From positions 1 to 64,000 of the forward strand of contig CAJNOP010000359.1 in the NCBI GenBank assembly GCA_905250075.1: 64,000 nucleotides of DNA, written 5' to 3'. Below the pieces are notes generated by a model, which saw only the letters and a program-made list of their open reading frames with translations, was not told the DNA's origin and did no database searches. Position 1 is the stretch's first letter. Every line of letters begins with the position of its first letter. The stretch is from Rotaria sp. Silwood1. Lineage: Eukaryota > Rotifera > Eurotatoria > Philodinida > Philodinidae. Positions 35,101 to 45,320 of the stretch are shown here, in pieces. The translations under genes and the position numbers were made by a program.

Positions 35101-35163
35101 GGGGTGTGAATGTGAATTTTCTCTACTCAGGTACCCACAAGCATGGCTACACTTACACTCATG
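35101..35163. repeat. Telomere-like fold-back repeat, copy C
   Basis: GGGGTGTGAATGTGAAT on the left faces an inverted CACTTACACTCAT on the right, about 32 bp apart, with GTACCCACAAGC inside the C-rich half. More diverged than copies A, B and D. It lies directly upstream of the PLA2-NHL gene. Confidence 0.5.
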
Positions 35164-36889
35164 ATAGATCAATAAGTCTATTCATTGTAAAAAAAAAATT
35201 GAATAATTCAATAAAAGCTATGACTTAAATTAAACGTTCCATGAGAGAACTTATATTTTCAGTGACTAAACTACGATATTGATTAATTCTTAAGAAAATA
35301 CGACAGTCAAATGGAAGCTAGTGATTAAACAGAATATTATGACAGATCACTTAGTTCCAAAAACATACCAGTAGCCTAATTTATACTATTTCAATACTTA
35401 TTTTAGAGTCATTCTTGAACTCGATTAGTCAAAGGTTATTCATAGATTCATTTCATGTAATTATATTTCTTCGAAAAATTTAAATAGAAATTATTTAGTA
35501 TTTATGTAGTTAAGCATATTGAGAAATAGTGAAATAGTAGAGGATTTTATGTTTCGCTCACTGATCATGAAAAACGCTTCGGTCTTCTTTGGCGTAGAGT
35601 TTTTCGTTTTCTGTCTTTGATATATCATATCCCAGTTTCATCCATCGATAATTTCTCTCTCTAGACGAGCAGTATGAAACAAGTTTCAAAGATATGTTAG
35701 GTGGCAGGAATAAAGAATGAACTGAGTGTTAATAGCAGACAGAATTTTTCATGAATTTTTTTATCTCCAAAAAGTAATGAGATCTAAAAGAAACTTTGAG
35801 TAACTTATAGATTTCTTGGGATAATTCACTTATGTGTTCGATTCTTTTCATCGTTTGACCTATAAAAATACATTGAAATATTTGTCATAATCGACTGAAT
35901 TAACTATTATTTAACAATCAAAACACTGACTAATTTTCAATCGCGTTTACTTATTGTTACATAGATGTATCAATTGATAGAAAGAAGTCAATGCTATGTA
36001 AACATCTCGACTATTACAGATACTTTTTGTTTCTTTAACTAGCTGACAGACTCGTCTTTTCGTATAAAAAATCAGTGTATTATTTTTATATTGCGTTTTT
36101 GTTTTATTCTTCTAAACATTACTATGTGATAGCATGCACAAAGTATTCATTCTGTTAGATCAAACTACATTCAAAACTGGAGCATTCGTCAAATTAAAAA
36201 AGAATCTAATGCCATTAGGCTAAATTAATTGTTAACAAAATGAAATGATTCTCAGTCTCTTTTTTGTCGAAGTAATCTCTAAATTTGATTATGATGAGAA
36301 AAGAAAATAACGATATCATCGAATTAATATATTATATCAACGGTTCCTCAATGATATTTTTATCAGTTGTTTTTGAATTACTACATCACTAAGTTCGATG
36401 CAGTAGTTGATTGCAAGCTTTCAGATGAAGGCATCACATTAATTATTTTGAGAAGTATTTTAAGATCACTCATGATGCAAATTGACAGTCCTAAAATGAG
36501 TATATGAATCGTCTCTAGATCAGAAATCCAATTCAGAAGGTATTCGTAGTCAATACATCTTCTGTTGATGAGTATCTTGTTTAGTACCAAAGTTCTATTC
36601 ATTGACGATTGTTTGTCCTATAGTCTTACAACTATGTACGTGATAATCATATTGCACAAATATTAGTATCGAAGTAGCTAACTTGAGAAGATATGATGTT
36701 CGCTTCTTTGATAGTAGATGTTGACAGTATGAGTCAATAATGTAAATACTGAAAGAAGAATGATGGGCATTATATAAAGAATTTCGTTTGAAAAATGTGC
36801 TTTCTGCATGTGATGGTGACGACAATTGCAGATAAAAAGTAGTGACAAGAAAACTAAATAACTAATGATTCATGTTGATAAGACAAGAC
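35164..36889. other. Intergenic region
   Basis: About 1.7 kb. Two adjacent short minus-strand frames (36381-36602 and 36595-36825) are hydrophobic in part but match nothing I can name; see rejected items. Otherwise AT-rich and unremarkable. Confidence 0.4.
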
Positions 36890-36897
36890 TATAAAAG
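36890..36897 (+). promoter_or_regulatory. TATA box of the Gly-rich membrane protein gene
   Basis: TATAAAAG about 100 bp before the ATG at 36995. Transcription would begin near 36920, giving a leader of about 75 nt. Confidence 0.55.
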
Positions 36898-36994
36898 TGC
36901 CAAAGACGACATCAATATATATATGTATTTAGTTCGGTTCAGCTGATCATTCTATTGTCAGTATTATTCTTTTCATAAAACTAGAAGTCTAGTT

Positions 36995-37839
36995 ATGCCA
37001 TTAAAGTTAATTGTTAAATTTCTCACATATACTATCATCAATATTGCCATAGTACAAGGACAAGGTGGTGGTGGCAGTGGAGGTGGCGGTGGAGGGAGTG
37101 GTGGAGGCGGATGGATACCAGGTAACAAAAAATAAAAGATACCAATAGTTGAAAAGTGAAAAACTATGTGCTGATTCTGAGATATTTTTGAGAATAAAAC
37201 TTAAAAACTGGTTACTTAATATAAATGTATGTTTTTTTCATATTAGGTGGAGGTGGTAGCGGTGGAGGTTGCTTAACTCATCAGTGCAAGTATGATGGTC
37301 TCGTTATTGGCCTTGTGTTTGGTGTCATCGCTGGAGTGTGCTTGCTTGGTTTTGCTGGTTTTTTTCTTTTACGGTGCTTATTAGGTAGACCATTTCGAAC
37401 GAATCCAAATTTTATCAAAACGGCTGCCTACGATAAAATGCTTGAAACCGATAGCAACATAATCTTTCAATCAGGTATATGGTCTAGTCGATATTATCAA
37501 TACAAACGATGGCACGGTCCTCATCAACTATCACTTAAATTTGATGCTCTTGAGATGACAGTTAATGGAACAGGACGTGATGATGTCGGTCAATATCAAA
37601 TTACTGGAATTTATTCAACAAAGACACAACGTCTAGGTCTCACAAAGAAGTATCAATCTGGCACCGGTAATTCAGCACAAAATTTGGGACACAATGTAAC
37701 AATTCAATTGTACTGGAATCCGAATAGTAAACAGTTCGAAGGTAAATGGTACGTACAAACTGCAAAATATCATGGAGAAGATAAATTTGAACTTAAACTT
37801 TCCAAACAACAACCGACAAATATTTATTTGAAAGTGTAA
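36995..37839 (+). CDS. Single-pass membrane protein with Gly/Ser-rich ectodomain
   Basis: Two exons (36995-37121, 37247-37839) give 239 residues. A signal peptide (about residues 1-23, MPLKLIVKFLTYTIINIAIV) is followed by ~35 residues of glycine with spaced serines (GGGGSGGGG-type), interrupted by WIPG at the exon junction. A CLTHQC pair and one membrane helix (GLVIGLVFGVIAGVCLLGFA) come next. The inside part (~150 residues) is a compact globular domain: FQSGIWSSRYYQYKRWHGPH ... LKFDALEMTVNGTGRDDVG ... YQITGIYSTKTQR ... FEGKWYVQTAKYHGEDKFEL. It looks beta-rich, with an alternating pattern like a small barrel. I recognise no named family. Type I topology is inferred. A TATA box is at 36890 and AATAAA at 37911-37916. 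Confidence 0.82.
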
Positions 37840-38550
37840 TAATATGATACTATGGATTGTTACATATTTGAATTATTTTTAGTTATCTTAAAAGATAAAA
37901 CTTCTGTACTAATAAAATTGGACTATAGTTTGACTTTTACACAAATTACCAATCAAACATTTCAATTCCTGCGGTGATTTCCGTATGAAAAATTTTTGAC
38001 AACTCATTCATAATTCTATTTAAGTTCTTCTCCTACGGGAGAAATTCAATCATGGTAGATCTAGTGAATAATTATTGATCTTTCTGGTGTCTGCGATTTT
38101 CGAGATTCTATAGGATTCATCAAAATTGACGTCCCTCTTTCCATTTAAATATCTTGTAAACTTCCATATTCTCTACTGAATTCTAGCAAATTATTGTGTT
38201 TTTAATACCTCTAATGGAATCTAGTGAAATTAGATAAAGTCTGATGAAACTCATTTGCAACTTCATAAATCATCAGGTTCACTCATTTATGCTTTCGTTA
38301 GTTTCATTACATTATGTAGATATGAACTTCACAAACCTAAGATAAACAACTCTATCTAGATTCTCTAGTAACAAAATATTCATTTTTTTATACATACATA
38401 TAAATTTGATGTGGTGGCAATACCAAGGGTAACATGGAGGAAAGCTAATCCACTTCAAAGCTTTTGAGGACATTCAGAAAAACTTACACGCTTTTGTTTA
38501 ACGAAAGCTCAGACCCAGGGTTCAGTGATGCTGTCAATATAGAATATCTA

Positions 38551-38692
38551 GAATAAAAATTAGATGAAAAATTGGTTATAATCAATAATAAACGAAAAAA
38601 TCAAAATTTCACTGAATAATTAGCTTAATTTTAACTAATAATCAATGAAAAATTCATGAAAACGCTGTTTTATTCTCATCTGATTTTTATTC
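38551..38692. mobile_element. Short TA-flanked MITE (Tc1/mariner-type)
   Basis: The terminal inverted repeat is GAATAAAAATTAGATGA on the left and GAATAAAAATCAGATGA on the right (opposite strand), one mismatch in 17. It is flanked on both sides by TA (38549-38550 and 38693-38694), the Tc1/mariner target. 142 bp, non-coding, interior AT-rich. Confidence 0.7.
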
Positions 38693-40563
38693 TATTTCCG
38701 ACATGAACGAGCCCTTCTGACCAAAACTTAGAGAAGTGTCAAAGTGGGAAAGTGCAGCTACCTGACAAACTATCCTGACGCCTTTGTTAATTGGTTGCAG
38801 TCATTGATAGAAACAAAAAATATTCCATAATTTTGGTTTACTTTTATATGACACTCATCATTAGCTCTATTTTCTCGACTTAATTCAAAAGTTAGTCCAT
38901 TCACTTTGAGAATTTCTTTGAGAAACTATAACAAATGGCAAAACAATCTTCACGTCAATCTTAGCCCGATTATATGCTAAATAAACAATGAAGCAATGAT
39001 AATTTTTCTCTATGTTATTATAACATGTGTCACCATATTTAGATTTTATTTTCATGATAAATGTGAATGTCAATCTTTTTGTCTCTCTAAATCTACTTGA
39101 TAGATATGTTTTAAAAATGTGCTAATACTCGTGATCTGATAACTGTTAGTTTCAATACTTTTCCATAAGAAATACCATGTACTTGATCGAACAATGAAGA
39201 CAATCATGATGATCAATCGATCCAAAGGCTTTAAAAAATTTTTAATCCCAGAAAGAAGTAGAGACTACATAATCTTTAAATGAGCCTTCTGGTAGATATG
39301 TAATTTTTATTCATTAAATTTTCCAGAAGGTTTTAAATCATAATAAAAAAATGTAAGAATTGATGTATGTGTTGATTTTTGTATTTGTGTATAATGGGCG
39401 TTGATGTCGATGGTTCAGACCCTACAGAATAAAGCAAGCCAAAAACTTATTCGATGAAATTTTTTATTAATGTTTCTAAATTATGGACTTTGAAATTTCA
39501 TTCATTTAACTTAAGGTTCATAAAAAATCTTGTTTCATGATTTTTCTCATTTATGAACAAGTTCAATCGATCGATGATTTTTTTTATGTCTTTCAGAAAA
39601 CATTCGATCAATGTGATTTTAAAAAGCCTTAATTCGATTCGAATCAATTTGACAATAAAAATAAACTATCCAAGTCAATTCGAAAATGATAATAAGCAAT
39701 TCGACATTGATATAACTCGGCTCAGTTGAATCGAATCATATGCTGATTCGATTTACTTTCGAATTTAGTATCAGATGCAATACAAAATAACAGACACAGT
39801 TTCTATTGTAAAACAAAAAAAATGAACTTTTTCATTTATTCCATATTGAGATATCCTCAAAATAACTGTCTACTCGAATTCTAGTGCCTAAGAGCCTCTA
39901 ACTGAACTCTGAATTTAAAGTAGAACTATGATTTAGTGCAGTAGGATATTATTAGTCTGACAGAGGCCTAGAAGATCGATGTAGATGTCAAAACCACCTT
40001 GAGTGATAAAAGTAGTAAAAAGATTTCTCTGACAACTACAAGAACTAGTTCAGACTATCCTATAATAAATGATACTATCACAACAGTTCAGATTCTCTTA
40101 TATCACTATTAGACGGATCTGTCGTTCGAACAACAGTAAACCGAAATGAAAATAAAATACGTTCAATAGTTATAAGATAATCAACCGATGACAAGTTTCT
40201 TGATAATAAGGAAAAAATCTTCATAAACGAAGGAAAAAAAAGTAATTATTACTATCGAATATTGTCAGTAGATCAAATTAAATTTAAACTTCAAGGAAAA
40301 TAATACTTAAAATAAGTCAAATCAATAGATAATGGAAACTGGTATCATGTTCCATAAGTAAAAACAGTAGCCGCACGCTTCCAAAAATATCTTAGTTTTT
40401 ATAAAGTGCTGGAAAATGATTTATCATTCTAATGAAAAAGAATATCAGAGTGGTCTAGAAAATAAGAATTTTCATATCAGGTTCATCCATATAAGTATAA
40501 ATCATCAAACTACAAGCGCAGCATTTTGATCAATATCAAACAGCAAATTCGCTAGAACAAGTT

Positions 40564-40652
40564 GGGTGTGGGTGTGAGTGTCAGTGTGTGTATGAATATA
40601 CAGTAAACCCACACTTCACTCCATACTCACATCCATACTTACACTCCACATC
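40564..40652. repeat. Telomere-like fold-back repeat, copy D
   Basis: The largest copy. About 30 bp of G-strand hexamers (GGGTGT GGGTGT GAGTGT CAGTGT) are followed, after a short AT spacer, by about 50 bp of C-strand units (ACCCAC..ACTCC.ATACTC.ACATCC.ATACTT.ACACTCC). A 6-bp period is visible in both halves, although many units carry substitutions. Confidence 0.65.
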
Positions 40653-42424
40653 TGACACACAAGCCCTATATCAAATAGAAAAAATATCGAATGTACAAAT
40701 TTAGAAGAGTAACAATGTCGAAAATAGAATATTTAAAGAAAAGAAATGTCTCTAATTTATTGAAGCTCTTTTCATTTTTTTGTTGGTCAAAAGTGTCTTC
40801 AAAGAATCTCACCTTTTCCCGCTCTGATATTTCTCGCATTTTGCTTTTTATTCATTTCGATCCCAAATTCTTTTCATTAAGTCTCTTTTAACATTCGTAC
40901 CTTCCGTATTCTTGACATTTTCCTCTTTCGATATTTTTGCGTTGGATATTTTTATTATCGAATGAACTACAACCAACTCAATAATTTTATTTATAATATG
41001 CACATATTAAAAGATGTAACAAACATATAGGAAAAAGAATCTTAAAATAGATGTTAGAGCTTACGCTCATGAGCATCGAAATCGAACTGAGATGTTGATG
41101 AATAGTTTTATATGGAACCTTTGAGAATTAATTAATAACTGAATTGAGTCAGGAATCAGTGGTGACTGAGAAAGTTTTCATTATATCGAGCAATGTTGAC
41201 AATAGCAATTCTTAACGAAAGCGTAGGCCACCAAATTCGAATCACATAAAGACAGCTGACGGCTAGGTCAAATCAAACTAAACTGGCTGATCGTTGATAT
41301 TATTCGATTTAATCAATCTAGACTTTTGACACAATTGTAATTTTCAACAGTGGATATATTTATGCCTGTTTTAGAAATGAGAAATTGAAACCTTTGATTG
41401 AACTTAGTACAGAGATATGCAAGCATAATTATCAAAAGAAACGCTTTCAGTGAACTAGACGACAAGTAGGTCATTAGGTAAACTCATTGGAAATATAGTT
41501 TATGACCAATATATTTGGACATCTTCATGGAACAATATACGAAATGAACTATTAGAATTTGTTTCGAATAAGAAGAGAACATTTTCGTATAGGAGTAAAG
41601 TCAATTGAACTAACAATACCTTATAATGAGATTATAATTTAATTCATTGAACTTTGTTTGTGTATGATTGAGAATGTATTTTCAAAAATGATCCATTATT
41701 TATTTTTTATTAACGAGAATGACAAATAATAACACATTTTCTTTGTTCATGACTTTCAACAAATATATTTTAAATATTTTTCCATATAATCCATTACTTC
41801 ATTGTTTCATATCAAGGTTTACTTTATAGTTACATGCGACATTTTGTCCTTGTGGATTGAATATAAGTATTATTCAATTGAATTAGATAGAAATATAGAA
41901 GTTAGTTTTTTTTTCGTTCTAAATTCTGTAAATAATCTTTGGAGGTTTCTGTGTTATTTTGCGGACAAACTAAATCAAGTGACTAGTAGATAGCTTATTG
42001 TTTTCATCTTCTTTCAACTATTTCCGATCGATCTCGATATACTTCCTTGTCAATTTTTAAAAAGCACCTGTTTGTGTTTCAGAGACAAAATGCCCATCAC
42101 TTCATCCTACGCAAAAGAATAAGGTCTGCATACGGTTGTTTATGATGCCGTATTACAGTGTAGAGGATTTCGAGAAAACATGGTTAGTTTACTACCATAA
42201 ACGATATCTATTTTGATTGACATGAGATCACTTCTCATCTCGCTGCAATGGTAAATAGCAAAGATGATTCAATAAACAAATGAGATAAATTAGCTCACTG
42301 TTAGACTTAGGCTAAATTGTTTCTTATCTTATTTGCGTAGATTGTTCGATTGGTCATAGAAAAAGTGAGATGTAAATAACAACTTCAACTATTTCAATAC
42401 GATCGATATTGACTTAGTAATGAT

Positions 42425-42527
42425 TAGAGGTGTCGGATTAGCATTAGTATTAAAATAATGCTAATGCTTTTAAGCATTAACATTAGCATTAATTAATGCT
42501 AAAACTAACACTAATGCGATATACCTA
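42425..42527. mobile_element. Small palindromic hAT-like MITE
   Basis: The left end TAGAGGTGTCGGATTAGCATT and the right end (opposite strand) TAGGTATATCGCATTAGTGTT are similar over about 25 bp. The flanks GTAATGAT (42417-42424) and GCAGTGAT (42528-42535) match at 6 of 8 positions, consistent with an old 8-bp target duplication. The interior consists of repeated GCATTA/TAATGC units in both orientations. Confidence 0.6.
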
Positions 42528-42777
42528 GCAGTGATATTGCTCAGACAACGTACAAGCTAGAACTGTCAATGGAAATAAAATGAATTAGATACCCTTGTCG
42601 CATATGTCAAGTGGCTATGTTTAAAATGAGATACACAAACTCTTTGTAAGGTTCTATTGACATTTAGTTGAAACTTCAATAGATGAAAACAATACGTATT
42701 TATTGTAGTATCAATTTATAACAAAAACAATCGAAAACATCTAACATATCTTCATGCTCATGTAACTGCTATGGAAA

Positions 42778-42914
42778 TAATGGATGCAATTATATGATAA
42801 TGCAATCTATTTCATTAATTGTAATGCATTATTTCTTCCATAATGCATTATTTGCAAACATTATGCATTAATATGCATGAAATAGGTTGCATTATCATGG
42901 CATTGCACCCATTA
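42778..42914. mobile_element. Palindromic MITE-like element rich in TAATGC
   Basis: The left ~40 bp (TAATGGATGC ... TGATAATGCAATCTATTTCAT) is repeated inverted at the right end (TAATGGGTGC ... TGATAATGCAACCTATTTCAT). The arms are long and well matched, around a core of ATGCATTA units. 137 bp, non-coding. Target duplications are uncertain. Confidence 0.6.
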
Positions 42915-43746
42915 TCGGTTATATGAGATAGCCATGGCTGTACCAACCGATATCATTTACAAGTTTTTTTTCCTCTAAAAACAAAGGAGTCTTAAAGAAA
43001 ACAAAATGAGTCGTTGTACTTCTCATTGAAATTCATCAATCCTATTAGTGTGTAAACGTGTTAATTTAATCTTCTTCGGCATACAGATCAAGATTATTTC
43101 CTCGATTGAAAGAATAAGGTCTAGAAATGGAAATGTTTTCTGTCTCTGTCAGTAACATAGTTCCATATGATAACTATGATTCACAGGGATATTCGATAGC
43201 TATAGTATGAATAACTGCGTAGGGTAACAATTGACACTTAACCATTAGCCTGAATATAAGACTTTTAGTAGTTATAACCACGTAATTAGAATAATGTGAT
43301 ATTACTTTGTTTGGAAATAGATATAGCACATATACAATTTACTGTAAATTGTTGCATTAGTTCTTTTTATCTTTATATATCAATATATACAGTTAACATA
43401 AATTTCATGCCAAGCATATAACAGACATGGAAGATTTGGAATATGAAGTTTGTTTTTAACATGGCAGCTTCGAGCATAAAATCTCTAAAATTAGTATACT
43501 ACTGTTTTTGACCGCATATCATCGATAGAATTTCAGTAATTCCACATATATCAATATATTTACTGTGATAGAACAACAGAATATATAGTTTCGATAATGC
43601 AAGTATCGAACAAATTTGATAAAATTTCCGTAGAAAAAGCAGTAGCACTGCATATATAATATGTTGGCGTGGCCCTTTTCGTCATTTTCCCATCCCATCC
43701 GACAAGAATTATCACGGTGGACTTTTTGTTTTTATTGCGAATGAAA

Positions 43747-43769
43747 AATAAAATAAAATAAAATAAAAC
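43747..43769. repeat. (AAAAT)n microsatellite
   Basis: About five tandem copies of AAAAT/ATAAA in intergenic DNA. Confidence 0.8.
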
Positions 43770-45320
43770 TTAATCTGTTATGATAAATTAGATCACATGA
43801 TTAACATTATCATTGAGTGTCGCCCATATTTTACTACAAAGATATTTGGATATTAGAGAACATTGTTGACGATACCACAATAGTAAGAATCATTTCTCAG
43901 CAATATTTACTTTGAGGGATATTCTAACATGTATTTGGGTCAATAAAAGAAATGATAATCAACATAAGAAAAACTTTTTATCGTACTTCTTCTTTGAGTT
44001 TAGCTTTCAAATGAATGTTTGTTTGTCTACCTAAACTGTAAATTTTCGACCAGGAAAAGCGACATGAAGCTTTTCTTTCGTATTACAAGTTGCATGAGAT
44101 ATTCTATTATTAGAATAGATACATCATGTCAAAAATTTCTCTTGTCCGTCTTTTACATATACACAAATTATAGATGGATTTTCTTGTGTACCAATTGTCA
44201 TAGTTGAAATTGAAAACGTCTATGTCATTTTACCTATATACTCGGATTATGTTATAAACAGCTGTAATACATAGCTTATCGTAATCCTAACAACAGACAA
44301 CAGATTTGATGTGTATCTCATCAAACAACGATGTAGGTAATGGAATTCAACAAAGAGAGTGGAAGGAAGTTTTTCTACAAATCCATACTGTTGAAACAAA
44401 TTTTTATATCCGCTTTTTCACCTGTGCATGAGATCATACAAGAAGTTCTCATGTCACCTTTTTATTGAAAATTTCTAATAGCGGTAGAAAAAAAATTCTT
44501 ATAGTGAAACACAATCTAAAAGAAGTGTTAAAGTACACGATGACATATGACAAACACGTTAGAAACCATTGATCACGAATTCGATAGATAAAACGATAGA
44601 CATGTCTGAGACCGTGGCAGATGTTGTTGATATTCCATCACAGATCGTATATCCGTAACTTCGTCTTATAGTATATGAACTAGTTCCTTATTGTATTTTT
44701 CGAATATTAGATCAGAGTATCGTGAAGAAACATGTGCCAAAATACAACGAATAAAACAATCTCACTGCGATTAGTGAAAGCAGCTACATCGCTGTTCACA
44801 TTCTAATTCAGCTGATCAAATTTTTGGAATATAGAAAAAACACAAGAAAATTATCTGATGGTTTGATAGTTTTGACAGTCACTGTGTACAAAGACTATGA
44901 ATTTATTTCGTATGATTAATATCTAACATAAAGTACAAAGAAAACTTATTTCCAGAAAAGAAAGATTTTTTTGTGGCGAAACATGACATTTAAAATATGC
45001 ATTAGTTGCTTGAATATAATTCTTCCAAAAACATAATTTACCATGTATATGAAGACGTTCTCAAACTGTTAAAAAACAAACTTATGCTCCACTTCTCATC
45101 ATCAATTAGACATGGATCAATGTTATAGTATAAAGAAATGTATACTCTCGTCGTGATGGAAATTAGTTGAGATATATTTTTTTTACGCTGAAAAAATATT
45201 ATACTCCATTATAGGATTTTTATTCTACCAAAGAGAAATAAAAAAAGAAATTTTGTTTATCTAAAACGAATAACACAATGAAAGACTAGTGTGTTATTTT
45301 TCTTCATCAATGTACCAACA

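Larger units (their letters stand above)
37840..45320. other. Gene-poor 7.5-kb stretch with small inverted-repeat elements
   Basis: No gene supported on either strand. It holds a TA-flanked MITE (38551-38692), a telomere-like fold-back (40564-40652), a hAT-like palindromic element (42425-42527), another palindromic element (42778-42914) and an (AAAAT)n run (43747-43769). Some 5' part may belong to the 5' region of the GPCR gene. The rest is AT-rich with many stops in all frames. Confidence 0.5.

Noticed and set aside
36381-36825. Two adjacent minus-strand frames of 73 and 76 codons, partly hydrophobic
   Set aside because: They suggested a receptor fragment, but no conserved motif could be recognised and no splice sites join them.
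37060-37110. GGGGS-like coding sequence as possible vector or synthetic contamination
   Set aside because: It sits in a signal-peptide gene with a native intron, variable glycine codons and AT-rich flanks; it is natural.
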